The notes below the pieces were generated by a model. It was not told where the DNA came from and made no database searches. It was given only the letters and a program-made list of their open reading frames with translations. From contig NZ_CP104467.1 in the NCBI RefSeq assembly GCF_025369935.1, positions 6,207,001 through 6,271,000 of the forward strand: a stretch of DNA of 64,000 nt. The letters run 5' to 3'. A program made the translations under genes and the position numbers. The DNA comes from Paenibacillus andongensis (GTDB taxonomy: Bacteria > Bacillota > Bacilli > Paenibacillales > NBRC-103111). This document shows positions 15,026 to 24,494 of this stretch, in pieces. Every line of letters starts with the position of its first letter. Position 1 is the stretch's first letter.

Positions 15026-16780
15026 ATGTCGATGACTATTGAAGCCGTGTATCACCGTCCAAAATTGAATTGGGCCTATGCCTACGATGGCAAAACCGTT
15101 CATTTAAGAATACGTACCAAACGGGGGGATGTGAAGAAGGTCCTCGCCTTGGCGGGGGATAAATATGCCTGGGAACGCACCTCCGAATATATAGAAATGA
15201 CTATTCTAACCAGTGATGCATTATTTGACTATTGGGAAGTAGCGATTCAGCCTCCCTTCCGACGCTTGCGGTACGGCTTTAAGCTGCAATCCGGCAAGGA
15301 GCAGCTGTGGCTGACCGAGCAAGGTTTTCACAGCAAGGAGCCTATCGACTCTTCTGGTATGTTTGAGTATCCATTTTTGAATCCGGCCGATATTCTCACG
15401 CCTCCAGCTTGGGTAAAGGATGCTGTTTTTTATCAAATTTTTCCCGAACGATTTGCCAATGGCGATCCGTCCATTGATCCTGAGAATGTGGAACCATGGG
15501 GAGGCAAACCAACGCCAACCAATTTTTTTGGCGGAGATTTACTAGGGGTGATTCAGCATTTGGATCATCTAACCCAGCTAGGGATTACTGCGATTTATTT
15601 TACACCTCTTTTTGAAGCGACGACGAATCATAAGTATGATACTCGGGATTATTTGAAGGTTGATCCTCAGTTTGGCACAAACGAAACATTAAAGCAGTTA
15701 GTTGATGAATGCCACAAACGCGGAATCCGCGTCCTGCTTGATGCCGTGTTCAATCACTGCGGGAAAACATTCCCTCCTTTCGTCGATGTCATGGAAAAGG
15801 GAGCAGCTTCCCCTTACGCGGATTGGTTCCATGTCAGGGAATGGCCGCTCCGTGTTGAGGATGGGATTCCGACTTATGAGACCTTCGCATTTGAGCCTAT
15901 TATGCCGAAGCTGAACACAGAGAATGCCGAGGTCAAGGCCTACTTGCTTGAGGTCGCTGAGTTCTGGATCAAAGATATTGGTATCGATGGTTGGCGTCTG
16001 GACGTTGCTAACGAGGTTGATCACCGCTTCTGGCGTATGTTCCACGATAAGGTTAAGAATGTGAACCCCGAGGCTTATATACTCGGTGAAATCTGGCATG
16101 ATTCGATGATGTGGCTGCAAGGCGATCAATTCGATGCGGTTATGAACTACCCCTTCACGACCGCCGTGCTTGACTTCGTAACCACGGGCAAGCTCGACGG
16201 AGAAGGCTTCGCTCATGCCGTGGGATCACAGCTGGCCAGCTATCCGCAGCAAGCGAACGAGGCTGCGTTTAACCTGCTCGGCAGCCACGACACCCCTCGC
16301 CTGCTGACGCAGTGCGGCGAGGATAAACGCCGTATGAAGCTGGCTGCGCTGCTTCAGTTTGCTTTCCCCGGGACGCCGTGTATTTACTACGGCGACGAGG
16401 TAGGCATGAGCGGTGGCGGGGATCCCGATTGCCGCCGCTGCATGGAATGGGACGCGTCCTTGCAGGACCGCGACCTGTTCGAGTTCTACCGCAAGCTCAT
16501 CGCCTTGCGGAAAAGCAGTGAAGCGCTGCGCACCGGCGCCTTGCGCTTCTTGCACGCTAAGCCGGGCGATGCGCGGCTTGTGCTAGAGCGCGTTAACGAG
16601 AATGAGCATCTGCTCATTTTCGTTAACGCAAGCAGACGCTCGGCGCAGCTGAGCGTCAAGCTGGGCAGCGAGCGCAGCTGGCGCGATGCGCTCGGCGGCT
16701 CAGGGCTGGCGGCGCCGGTCGGCGGGAAGCTTCAGGTGAAGCTTCCGCCTTTCGGCTACGCCGTACTGCGCGCGGAGTAG
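15026..16780 (+). CDS. GH13 neopullulanase / cyclomaltodextrinase (maltogenic amylase type)
   Basis: 584 residues without a signal peptide, so cytoplasmic. An N-terminal CBM34-like domain (about 1-125) precedes the catalytic barrel. GH13 regions: LLDAVFNHC (238-245), GWRLDVANE with nucleophile D326, LGEIWH with acid/base E355, and LLGSHDTPR with D422. VANE in region II is typical of neopullulanase, cyclomaltodextrinase and maltogenic amylase (GH13_20). These cut imported cyclodextrins and maltodextrins. It is monocistronic behind a promoter and leader terminator, and belongs with the maltodextrin import genes nearby. The last 500 bases are much more GC-rich than the rest. Confidence 0.92.
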   Translation: MSMTIEAVYHRPKLNWAYAYDGKTVHLRIRTKRGDVKKVLALAGDKYAWERTSEYIEMTILTSDALFDYWEVAIQPPFRRLRYGFKLQSGKEQLWLTEQGFHSKEPIDSSGMFEYPFLNPADILTPPAWVKDAVFYQIFPERFANGDPSIDPENVEPWGGKPTPTNFFGGDLLGVIQHLDHLTQLGITAIYFTPLFEATTNHKYDTRDYLKVDPQFGTNETLKQLVDECHKRGIRVLLDAVFNHCGKTFPPFVDVMEKGAASPYADWFHVREWPLRVEDGIPTYETFAFEPIMPKLNTENAEVKAYLLEVAEFWIKDIGIDGWRLDVANEVDHRFWRMFHDKVKNVNPEAYILGEIWHDSMMWLQGDQFDAVMNYPFTTAVLDFVTTGKLDGEGFAHAVGSQLASYPQQANEAAFNLLGSHDTPRLLTQCGEDKRRMKLAALLQFAFPGTPCIYYGDEVGMSGGGDPDCRRCMEWDASLQDRDLFEFYRKLIALRKSSEALRTGALRFLHAKPGDARLVLERVNENEHLLIFVNASRRSAQLSVKLGSERSWRDALGGSGLAAPVGGKLQVKLPPFGYAVLRAE

Positions 16781-16804
16781 CACAGTTCTAATGGAAAATA
16801 GAAA

Positions 16805-16843
16805 AATGAGAAGGCAAGAATAACCTTGCCTTCTCATTTTTCT
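16805..16843. terminator. Bidirectional terminator
   Basis: GAGAAGGCAAG / CTTGCCTTCTC stem with A-run and T-run, between neopullulanase and the convergent coat genes. Confidence 0.9.
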
Positions 16844-16888
16844 ATGCCCCTTATTCAATGTTTACTTCTGGGAAGCTGTAAGCAACCT

Positions 16889-17245
16889 CTACTGAATGGT
16901 CATGCCTTGGTATGGGAATTGCGTTGAATAATTAGAAAACTGTTGAAAGGCTTGATCCAGCTTCGTTTGTTCCTCGGCCTCTAATTTGTAGTGCCCTTTT
17001 CTGAACATCATTTCAAATAGTTCATATTGACATTGATGTGTCTCGTTCAAAATCGTCATAATATCTTGGTGCAGTGACGTGTGACTTGCTTCCCTGGCAG
17101 ATACATTAAAGCTGTCGGTTAAATATTTTTCCGTGGCCAGAATGTCATTTACTCGGTCACGGTCATTCAATTCAGGACCTTTTACTTGCGGCTCATAGGA
17201 AGGTTTAGGATTTTTGATGACTTGTGGATCTTGATTCTGATTCAT
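16889..17245 (-). CDS. Spore coat protein, CotF family
   Basis: 118 residues. The central part (DRVNDILATEKYLTDSFNVS, AREASHTSLHQDIMTILNET, HQCQYELFEMMFRKGHYKLE) matches the Coat_F helical domain. The N-terminal 25 residues are proline- and asparagine-rich and probably disordered. GGAGGATC precedes the ATG. It follows the paralogous small coat gene by 13 bases, so the two are probably one unit made in the mother cell during sporulation. No sporulation-sigma promoter was identified with confidence. Confidence 0.85.
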   Translation of the reverse strand: MNQNQDPQVIKNPKPSYEPQVKGPELNDRDRVNDILATEKYLTDSFNVSAREASHTSLHQDIMTILNETHQCQYELFEMMFRKGHYKLEAEEQTKLDQAFQQFSNYSTQFPYQGMTIQ

Positions 17246-17258
17246 ATTCGATCCTCCA

Positions 17259-17537
17259 TTATTGTTGTGATTGAGGAACTTTTTTCATTTCCTCTGTATT
17301 ATTGTTTTGCAAATGTTTTAATAAGAGCATGTAATGTCGTTGATGCATTTGACCGGCTTTATCAATCAATTGTCTAATTTCTGAATCCGAGCATTCTTGT
17401 GCAAAATGGCGACATTTTTTCATGGCTAAGAGCTCCCACGATAGTTGGTCCTTTAAATACTGAGAGTCCTTGGTTGTAATCACCTGAGGCGGGACCTGCA
17501 TAATGGTGTTTTGTTGTTGTTCCTGTTGAGTTTGCAT
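17259..17537 (-). CDS. Small spore coat-associated protein, CotF-like
   Basis: 92 residues with a glutamine-rich start (MQTQQEQQQNTIMQVPPQ) followed by one helical hairpin resembling half of a Coat_F domain (YLKDQLSWELLAMKKCRHFA, then HQRHYMLLLKHLQ). AAAGGAGAC precedes the ATG. It is the first gene of the two-gene coat unit. Pairs of this kind, one short and one longer CotF-like protein, are common in Bacilli. Confidence 0.75.
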   Translation of the reverse strand: MQTQQEQQQNTIMQVPPQVITTKDSQYLKDQLSWELLAMKKCRHFAQECSDSEIRQLIDKAGQMHQRHYMLLLKHLQNNNTEEMKKVPQSQQ

Positions 17538-17632
17538 GTTGTCTCCTTTACATTTTCAAGAATACATATAGCATGCACCTCTTTATAAATTTTATGACAA
17601 TTATAGGCTAATCAGGAATAGCCTTTCTTATC

Positions 17633-17683
17633 AAAATCCCCCTCCGTCATCACTCTAGTCAGAGTTTAACGAAAGGGGATTTT
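17633..17683 (-). terminator. Terminator of the maltodextrin operon
   Basis: AAAATCCCC (17675-17683 complement) pairs with GGGGATTTT (17633-17641 complement) downstream of the amylase stop. The T-run is weak. Confidence 0.5.
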
Positions 17684-17712
17684 AGTCCTAGCTTCACGCT
17701 TATCTTTCGGTT

Positions 17713-19344
17713 CTAATTTAAAATCACAGTCGTATAAGCAGGCACAGTGAGCTTATTTCCATCCATCTTCCAACCTTTTTGAGTGAACAACTTAACCTCC
17801 TTAAACGCACCATTCTCTTTATCTTCTCCTAGGTCGATCGTTTGTTCCTTCCCAGAGAAGTTGTGAACGACAAGCAGCTTCTGCTTATCCGTTGCTCGAA
17901 TGAAGGTGGTAACACTGCCATTACCGGTCATATATTTACCAATGCCCCCATTTCTTAAGGCATCTTCCTCGTTTCGCCACTGGATCATCTTTTTGTAATG
18001 GTTCAACAGAGAATTGGTGTCCTTCAGTTGAATCTCCACACTTGGTGCATCATCCTTGTTGTAACGTGAAGCTTCCCAAGTCGTCTGCCCGCTACCTGAC
18101 TTACCGTCCTCATTCCAGATCATAGGCTCTCGTAGATATTCGTCTGGCTTGACCCCCTTCATACCGATTTCTTCCCCATAGTAAATAAACGGATTACCCG
18201 GGAGGGTCAAAAGAATCGCAGCAGCCATCTTGGCATGGTCCATGTTACCCTTTAGCTCTGACATTACTCGATTTTGATCGTGATTAGATAAGAAAGGCGC
18301 ATCAATAAACGTACCATTGGAGCTTTTTGCATATAACTCATAAATGCGACTTAGGAAAAACGCGACATCCTCCGCTTTCTCTGAATCGGCAGCTGTAATG
18401 AGCTTTTTCGCCAGATCGAAATTAAAAGAAGAATTGAACTTATCCAAATAAGGAGCAATTACGACAGGACTATCCCATACTTCTCCGATGATATAAGCAT
18501 CTTTATTGACTTCATTCATCCCAGCACGGAATTCCTGCCACCACGCTTGGTTCTTCTTAACGGTCTCTGGAGTGGATTGCGTTGAATTGAAATCACCGTA
18601 AATGTGCTTAGCCGCATCTAATCGGAAACCATCCATCCCCTGCTTCAACCAAAACTGGCCTACTTTCACCATTTCCTTCCGGACATCAAGATTGTCGAAA
18701 TTCAAATCCGGCATCCCATCCCAAAATATACCGAGATAATTCGACCCATTCAAGGAATGCCATGGTTTAGCTCCGGCGGCTCCATCACCTGGCATCTTAT
18801 CATCCGCTCCCGCCCACGTATACCAGTTACGATAAGGACTGCCAACTCCCTCTGCTGAGGAAATAAACCACGGGTGCTTAGAGCTGGTATGATTCACAAC
18901 AAGATCCATGATGACCTTTATTTTGCGCTTATGCGCTTCGTCCAGCAGCTTCTTCATATCTTCCAACGTGCCATATTGCGAATTAATGCCATAATAATCG
19001 GTCACATCATAACCGTGGTAGCTAGGTGAGGGATTAATCGGCATTAGCCAGATACCGCCAATCCCTAGGTCCTTCAAGTAATCAAGCTTAGAAGTCACCC
19101 CATTTAAGTCACCGATACCGTCGCCATTAGAGTCTGCATATGAACGCACAAAGATTTCGTAATAAATGTTGCCTGGTTGTTCGTCAATGGATTTGGCCGT
19201 TTTTACGCCGGAACTGTTACGCGCTGTACTTATTGGGCTCTCCGGAGACGTTCCATTAACTGCAGGAGCCACATCCTTGCTGCACCCAACCGCGAATAGA
19301 AGCATGGCCATCAGCAGCCAAGCTATCTTTATTAAATGACTCAT
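17713..19344 (-). CDS. Lipoprotein alpha-amylase/alpha-glucosidase, GH13
   Basis: 543 residues. A lipoprotein signal ends in FAVGC with Cys21 as the lipid site, so the enzyme is anchored outside the membrane. GH13 regions: MDLVVNH (146-152), GFRLDAAKH with nucleophile D243, GEVWD with E288, and LSNHDQNR with D356. DSNGDGIGDLNG is a calcium-binding type loop. The overall pattern fits the GH13_36-like amylases. As the last gene after malE-, malF- and malG-like genes it probably trims maltodextrins at the cell surface for import. Confidence 0.9.
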   Translation of the reverse strand: MSHLIKIAWLLMAMLLFAVGCSKDVAPAVNGTSPESPISTARNSSGVKTAKSIDEQPGNIYYEIFVRSYADSNGDGIGDLNGVTSKLDYLKDLGIGGIWLMPINPSPSYHGYDVTDYYGINSQYGTLEDMKKLLDEAHKRKIKVIMDLVVNHTSSKHPWFISSAEGVGSPYRNWYTWAGADDKMPGDGAAGAKPWHSLNGSNYLGIFWDGMPDLNFDNLDVRKEMVKVGQFWLKQGMDGFRLDAAKHIYGDFNSTQSTPETVKKNQAWWQEFRAGMNEVNKDAYIIGEVWDSPVVIAPYLDKFNSSFNFDLAKKLITAADSEKAEDVAFFLSRIYELYAKSSNGTFIDAPFLSNHDQNRVMSELKGNMDHAKMAAAILLTLPGNPFIYYGEEIGMKGVKPDEYLREPMIWNEDGKSGSGQTTWEASRYNKDDAPSVEIQLKDTNSLLNHYKKMIQWRNEEDALRNGGIGKYMTGNGSVTTFIRATDKQKLLVVHNFSGKEQTIDLGEDKENGAFKEVKLFTQKGWKMDGNKLTVPAYTTVILN

Positions 19345-19426
19345 ACTATCATTCCTTTTAAATATAAAGTTGGCCCCCTAACGGAGGCCCCAGTACTATT
19401 TTGAAACTACTATATTCTCCATAGAA

Positions 19427-20275
19427 CTAACCCTTGCTAGCCCCAGCAGTAAGACCTTCAACGAGGAATCGCTGTAGGTAAATAAACAAACAGGTAATCG
19501 GAACTGCGATAAGCACCGAGGCAGCTGCGAACATGGTAAAGTTACTATTTTGGAAATTCGCAACCATATCCCACAAGCCAACAGCCACCGTCCACTTTTC
19601 TTTCGAGCGAAGCACTAATCGGGCGAAAATGAAGTCAACCCATGCCCCATAGAATGTTGTCAACGAGATATAAGTTAGCATCGGACGAGACAATGGAATA
19701 ATGATCCGACTAAAAATCGTAAGGTTACTTGCCCCGTCGATCCGTGCAGCTTCTTCCAAGCTTCTTGGAATCGTATCGAAAAATCCTTTAACCACAAAAG
19801 TTCCTGCTACAGGCGCCCCTGCGGTATATACCAAAATCATAGCGGCATGCGTATCTAACAAACCTAACTGGAATAACAAAATAAAGATCGCAATCATACT
19901 CATAAAACCAGGGAACATCCCAAGAATCAGGAGAGTGGTCAAAATATTTTTTCTGCTGCGAAAACGGAAACGCGATAGGGCATACCCACTAAGCGTCGTA
20001 AGCAGTGTACCGAAAATCATGCTGAAAATCGCAATTTTGAATGTATTCCAATACCATTGACCAAACAGAACACTTTTCGATTTGAATAGTTCCGTATAAT
20101 GTACAAATGTAATTTTATCAGGAATGATGGAAGGGCTATATAAAGAGCTGCCCGGCTTTAATGAAGAAAGAATGACCCAGAGAGCTGGATAAAGACAGCA
20201 AACTGCAATAATCACTAGAAGCACATAACTGATTAACAAGCGTACAAAAGAGCCTCTTATTTTATTGATACTCAT
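19427..20275 (-). CDS. Maltodextrin ABC transporter permease, MalG/MdxG type
   Basis: 282 residues, about six membrane helices. The EAA loop that docks to the ATPase is EEAARIDGASNLTIFSRIII followed by PLSRP. The ATG at 20275 overlaps the stop of the malF-type gene as ATGA and has GAGGAGG upstream, so translation is coupled. The family partner is MalF. The C-terminal QRFLVEGLTAGASKG is the typical MalG ending. Confidence 0.92.
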   Translation of the reverse strand: MSINKIRGSFVRLLISYVLLVIIAVCCLYPALWVILSSLKPGSSLYSPSIIPDKITFVHYTELFKSKSVLFGQWYWNTFKIAIFSMIFGTLLTTLSGYALSRFRFRSRKNILTTLLILGMFPGFMSMIAIFILLFQLGLLDTHAAMILVYTAGAPVAGTFVVKGFFDTIPRSLEEAARIDGASNLTIFSRIIIPLSRPMLTYISLTTFYGAWVDFIFARLVLRSKEKWTVAVGLWDMVANFQNSNFTMFAAASVLIAVPITCLFIYLQRFLVEGLTAGASKG

Positions 20276-21585
20276 TGGATCATATCCTCCTCTTTGAAAG
20301 CTCGGGTTCTGCGGTAATTCCATATCGAGAAGGTCGCGATAATAACAAAAATAATAATCCCAATGGCCGATGCCATGTTGTACTTATTATTGTTAAGCGT
20401 CAACTTATACAACCATGTTACTAGCAAATCCGTTGCTCCCGCATATTGATAATCACCTTTAACAGGGTCGCCGTTGGTTAATAGGAAAATAACGTTGAAA
20501 TTATTGATATTCCCCGCGAATTGCGTAATGAGAATAGGTGCTGTCGAGAATAAAACCATCGGTATGGTAATGATGCGAAACTTTTGAAATGTCGACGCGC
20601 CATCCACCTCTGCGGCTTCATACATATCCCTTGGAATCGTTGTCAAAATCCCCATGATAAGTACCATCGAAACGGGAATACCTACCCACATATTAACAAT
20701 GATAACCGTTACTTTTGCCCAAAAGGGGTCTGTCAGCCAAGGTACCTTGCCTAAGCCGAATACCGCTAAATACTGATTAATGGGACCGAATTGCCCGTTA
20801 AATAAATTTCTCATCACCAAGAGTGAAATGATTTGAGGAATGGCATAAGGAAGGATGAAGATGGTACGCCAAAAGGTTTTAAATTTAATGCCTGTTTGTT
20901 GGATGAGCAAAGCCACGAGCAGCCCGCCAAAATAAGTGGTGACTGTCGCCAATATCGCCCATATCACTGTCCAAGTCAGTACGCCGAAAAAGGTGTGACT
21001 CCATGTTTTGAGCGTTAGCAAGTCGGTAAAGGTTTTAAACCCAACCCAGTCTACCAGCTTTGCAGGAGGAATGTGTTCGGGAGCGGAAAAGTTCGTAAAC
21101 GCAATCATAATCATAAAAATAATCGGCATAATCGTCAAAAACAAAATACCAATGCCAGGAATCGTTAATAAGATCTGTGCAAATTTGAAGTTTAGGGCAT
21201 GTCTAACGCTCTCACCAAAGGTCGCTGCAGGCTTTCCTTGATCTCTAAGCTTCCCTGTGCGATAAGCATCTTTCCATACGATGACATAAATAAATAGAAA
21301 GATGAGTAAGAACATGATCGTAATCAAGCCCTCAATTAACAAGAAAATCGAGTGATCTCCTGCTACGTTTTTCGTTATTTTATCAACGACCACTTGGCGT
21401 GTTGCTGCGTCCCCTAATGTGAAAATCCCCCAAAGCGCATGAGCGAGATTCTTTAAAAAATAGGACATCCCTATTGCTTCTATCACAAGGAATAGTATTC
21501 CCTTGATGTACTGTCGGTTGTAAAGCTGTCCTGTCCCCATGATTAGGAGGGATAAAACGGCAGCTATACGACTGTGTTTGCGCAT
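20272..21585 (-). CDS. Maltodextrin ABC transporter permease, MalF/MdxF type
   Basis: 437 residues with about eight membrane helices and the EAA loop YEAAEVDGASTFQKFRIITI followed by PMVLFSTAP. Long N-terminal membrane segments before the core are typical of MalF of Gram-positive bacteria. It forms the heterodimer channel with the MalG-type protein, fed by the binding protein. AAAGGGGAGG precedes the ATG. No ATPase gene accompanies it; the known solution in Bacilli is a shared MsmX/MalK ATPase encoded elsewhere. Confidence 0.92.
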   Translation of the reverse strand: MRKHSRIAAVLSLLIMGTGQLYNRQYIKGILFLVIEAIGMSYFLKNLAHALWGIFTLGDAATRQVVVDKITKNVAGDHSIFLLIEGLITIMFLLIFLFIYVIVWKDAYRTGKLRDQGKPAATFGESVRHALNFKFAQILLTIPGIGILFLTIMPIIFMIMIAFTNFSAPEHIPPAKLVDWVGFKTFTDLLTLKTWSHTFFGVLTWTVIWAILATVTTYFGGLLVALLIQQTGIKFKTFWRTIFILPYAIPQIISLLVMRNLFNGQFGPINQYLAVFGLGKVPWLTDPFWAKVTVIIVNMWVGIPVSMVLIMGILTTIPRDMYEAAEVDGASTFQKFRIITIPMVLFSTAPILITQFAGNINNFNVIFLLTNGDPVKGDYQYAGATDLLVTWLYKLTLNNNKYNMASAIGIIIFVIIATFSIWNYRRTRAFKEEDMIQ

Positions 21586-21621
21586 AATTGAATCCTCCCC
21601 TTTCTCCTACAATGTTAGAAA

Positions 21622-21648
21622 TCACCCGCCGAACGGTTCGACGGGTGA
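21622..21648 (-). promoter_or_regulatory. Intercistronic hairpin after the binding-protein gene
   Basis: TCACCCG-CGAA / TTCG-CGGGTGA without a T-run, between the malE- and malF-type genes. Such hairpins often protect the upstream message and reduce permease expression relative to the binding protein. Confidence 0.6.
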
Positions 21649-21684
21649 AATTAGAGTTTCCTTTATCGAAACTTACACTTACGC

Positions 21685-22995
21685 TTACTTAGCGCCAGAT
21701 GCGTCTTTAATTTGTTTCACTGCATTTTCCAACGTTGCTTTTGGATCTTTACTGTCATTCCAAATTTCCCCGAGTGCGCCGCCGATCGGTGTCCATACGT
21801 TCCCCATTTCAGCGATGGAAGGCATAGCTTGAGATGTTTTGAACTGCTGCAAGAAAGCGGACACGATCTCATCACCCTTAACGCTTGGATCTTCTGCTAC
21901 TGCTTTATTAGCCGGCAAGGATCCGACTGTTTTATACTCTAATAACTGTGCTTTCTGATCTGAAGCGAATCTTGCGAATAAACGAGCAGCGTTAGGATAT
22001 TTGGAGTAAGAGTTCACATACCATGCTTTAATTCCCGCGAAGGATACAGCTGGTTTACCATCAATAGCAGGGAGTGGTGCTACGCCAAACTTAATACCGG
22101 ATTTCTTGATATCACCAATCGCCCATGGACCGTCAACGTTCATGGCAAGCGTACCGCCAGTGAATAATCCTTTTTTGATGTCGTAGTTCACGTCACCGGA
22201 TTTCAATGGTAGAACATCTTTCTTCACCGAAGCGAAGTAAGCCGCTCCTTTAACCGCGCCTTCGTTTGCTAAGCCGATGTCGTTTTTGTCAGTACCGTTT
22301 TTCCCGAATACATAACCGCCTTGAGCAGACAGAAACGGATAACTGAAGTAGAAGTTTCCGATATCCCACATGTAGGCATACTTATTTTTAGCCGGATCAT
22401 TAAATGTTTTTGCAAATGTTTTTACTTCATCCATGGTCTTAGGAGCTTGTGGAATCAGGTCTTTGTTATAGAACATTGCGTAGGTTTCAACGGAACGTGG
22501 GTAGCCATAAAGCTTCCCTCCGAATGTGGTACCTTGAATGGCAACATCCGAGTTTTCTTTCGTTGTTACATCGCCATAGAAGTCGTTCGGAAGAACAAGA
22601 CCAGCAGCTACTGCTTTACCAAGGTTATCGTGCGGGAATACAACAACGTCCGCCCCGATTCCAGCAGGACCGTCATTCGTTAACTTGTTAACTTGATCAC
22701 CTGCGCCTACCTCATCCATTTTGACTTGAATGTTGTATTTAGCTGTGAATTGCTTAATGATTTCATCCATGAATGGACGCCATTCTTTGGCTTCCCAGAC
22801 GAGTAATGTTGCGCCAGCTTCCGGCTTGATGTCTTCTGATGCCGCCGGTGTTGCAGCTGCTGCTGTTGCTGTCGCTGCTTTCGTTGCCTCAGGTGCCGCT
22901 GATGCAGCAGTATTATCGGTGTTAGAGTTGGACCCACACCCCGTCAGTGCTGCTACTAAGGATGATGCCACAAGTAAAGATGAAACTTTCTTCAT
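21685..22995 (-). CDS. Maltose/maltodextrin-binding lipoprotein, MalE/MdxE type
   Basis: 436 residues from the ATG at 22995 (GGGGG site upstream); a longer frame from 23070 has no support. The signal MKKVSSLLVASSLVAALTGC ends at the lipidated Cys20. An Ala/Thr-rich linker follows, then the family 1 solute-binding domain (LLVWEAKEWRPFMDEIIKQF, ADVVVFPHDNLGKAVAAGL, MNVDGPWAIGDIKKSGI). It captures maltodextrins for the MalFG-type permease. It is first in the operon, under operator-like sites and a CcpA-like site. Confidence 0.92.
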   Translation of the reverse strand: MKKVSSLLVASSLVAALTGCGSNSNTDNTAASAAPEATKAATATAAAATPAASEDIKPEAGATLLVWEAKEWRPFMDEIIKQFTAKYNIQVKMDEVGAGDQVNKLTNDGPAGIGADVVVFPHDNLGKAVAAGLVLPNDFYGDVTTKENSDVAIQGTTFGGKLYGYPRSVETYAMFYNKDLIPQAPKTMDEVKTFAKTFNDPAKNKYAYMWDIGNFYFSYPFLSAQGGYVFGKNGTDKNDIGLANEGAVKGAAYFASVKKDVLPLKSGDVNYDIKKGLFTGGTLAMNVDGPWAIGDIKKSGIKFGVAPLPAIDGKPAVSFAGIKAWYVNSYSKYPNAARLFARFASDQKAQLLEYKTVGSLPANKAVAEDPSVKGDEIVSAFLQQFKTSQAMPSIAEMGNVWTPIGGALGEIWNDSKDPKATLENAVKQIKDASGAK

Positions 22996-23050
22996 AATAA
23001 AAATGCCCCCTTCAATATGTTGATTCCACGTAATTCCCGCTTTACACCAC

Positions 23051-23070
23051 TTGTGCAAACGTTTGTACAA
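23051..23070. promoter_or_regulatory. Operator-like palindrome in the malE leader
   Basis: TTGTGCAAACGTTTGTACAA, an almost perfect 20-bp palindrome with the CAAACGTTTG core typical of LacI/MalR-type operators. It lies between the predicted malE promoter and its start codon. Confidence 0.75.
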
Positions 23071-23149
23071 CTTTCAATAGAAATCGTGACAACTCAATCA
23101 TCGTTGGATTTTCGATGTCACTTTCACGTTAATCACAAGCCTAAAGCAT

Positions 23150-23163
23150 GTGTAAGCGCTTCA
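23150..23163. promoter_or_regulatory. cre-like (CcpA) site
   Basis: TGTAAGCGCTTCA: one half fits the catabolite-response element perfectly, the other is imperfect. It lies just downstream of the predicted transcript start, a usual repressing position. Confidence 0.5.
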
Positions 23164-23174
23164 TTCATGGAGTT

Positions 23175-23203
23175 ATTATATCTGAAAATTTTTATTCAAG
23201 AAA
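23175..23203 (-). promoter_or_regulatory. Probable malE promoter
   Basis: Minus-strand TATAAT (23175-23180) with a weak -35 TTTCTT (23198-23203) at 17 bases. The -35 overlaps a second operator-like core AAACGTTTGC at 23202-23211, so repressor binding would block the polymerase. Confidence 0.55.
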
Positions 23204-23370
23204 ACGTTTGCACTATTCAAATTCAAGGAATATAGGCTATATTATCAATAAAAGCACGTAATTTCACACTAATCCTTACTTTTTCACAGGATTACATCCT
23301 TACTTCTATTATAAATCAATGCGCATTTGCAAACTTATTTCGTAAATTGGACGGTACGATTGATTTATTC

Positions 23371-23387
23371 TTGTGCAACTTGTGCAA
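23371..23387. promoter_or_regulatory. Two operator half-sites before the LacI-type gene
   Basis: TTGTGCAA at 23371-23378 and again at 23380-23387, the same half-site as in the malE palindrome. It suggests autoregulation of the regulator gene. Confidence 0.45.
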
Positions 23388-23455
23388 AGTATATTTACTT
23401 CAAAGTTCGTATCAGTTAACATAAGCCATATATCTACCTAGGAGGTTGCCGTAAG

Positions 23456-24481
23456 ATGTCCGTTACGATTATTGACGTAGCCAAAAAAGCGGGAGTCTCA
23501 CCGTCCACTGTATCCCGCGTTATATCAGGACATCCGCGTATCAGTCCAGCGACCATTCGTAAAGTAAAGGATATTATGTCCGAAATGGGCTATCATCCCA
23601 ATGTGATGGCGAAGAGCCTTGTGTCCAAAACGACACAGACCATTGGAATTCTCCTGCCTCGATCCGCGGAAGAACTCTTCTTGAATCTATTCTTTTCAGA
23701 AATCATTCGCGGCGTCGTTACACAATCCACTCGCAGCGGCTATGATTTAATGATGACCACAGGCACAACGGAGAGTGAGGAAGTCGAAGCTGTCACTAGA
23801 CTTGTTAAAGGACGTAGAGTTGACGGCATCATTTTGCTGTATTCCCGTAAATCAGATCCCGTTATCTCCTTCTTACAAGAAATGAAATTTCCGTTCGTTC
23901 TTGTTGGTCGAAGCGAAGACTATCCAGATGTGCTTTCTGTCGATAATAATAATGTGCTTGCTGCCTATGATGCTACACGTCACCTCATTGCCCAAGGTCA
24001 TAAACGCGTTGGCTTCGTAAGCGGTCCTCCGAATCTTATTGTTTCGAAGGATCGTATGGAAGGATATGTACAAGCTATGAGAGAAGCAGGCCTAGAGATA
24101 CAATCCGAATGGATTGTCGAAGGCGAGTTTCTTCAAGAGAGCGGATATCGAGCGATGTCTTTTTTTATGAGTCTGCCGGAACGTCCAACAGCTCTTGTCG
24201 TCATCGATGATATCGTTGCTTTCGGTGTACTTCGCGGGTTAACCGAGCTTGGTTTTAAAGTCCCAAACGATCTTAGCTTGGTTGGTTTCAACAACATTTC
24301 CATGTCAGAGCTGTCTTCACCACCGATTAGCTCCATTGATATCGGTATCTATCAACTCGGATATACGGCTTCGCAAACGTTAATTAAAGCAGTAAAAGGA
24401 GAGACGATTCACCATAACCACATTATCATTCCACATCGATTAATGGCTCGGGAATCCTCACTTCTTTCCATACACAATTAA
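23456..24481 (+). CDS. LacI-family transcriptional regulator, MalR-like
   Basis: 341 residues. The N-terminal helix-turn-helix and hinge are clear (TIIDVAKKAGVSPSTVSRVI, then LVSKTTQTIGILLP). The periplasmic-binding-protein-like sensor domain follows, with the family ending LPNDL-type motif VPNDLSLVGFNNISMSELSS. TAGGAGG precedes the ATG. It is divergent from the maltodextrin operon and upstream of the glucoamylase gene, with operator-like sites in between. That makes it the probable repressor, or dual regulator, of the locus. The inducer is probably maltose or maltodextrin. Confidence 0.9.
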   Translation: MSVTIIDVAKKAGVSPSTVSRVISGHPRISPATIRKVKDIMSEMGYHPNVMAKSLVSKTTQTIGILLPRSAEELFLNLFFSEIIRGVVTQSTRSGYDLMMTTGTTESEEVEAVTRLVKGRRVDGIILLYSRKSDPVISFLQEMKFPFVLVGRSEDYPDVLSVDNNNVLAAYDATRHLIAQGHKRVGFVSGPPNLIVSKDRMEGYVQAMREAGLEIQSEWIVEGEFLQESGYRAMSFFMSLPERPTALVVIDDIVAFGVLRGLTELGFKVPNDLSLVGFNNISMSELSSPPISSIDIGIYQLGYTASQTLIKAVKGETIHHNHIIIPHRLMARESSLLSIHN

Positions 24482-24494
24482 GGAGTTGCTCGAC

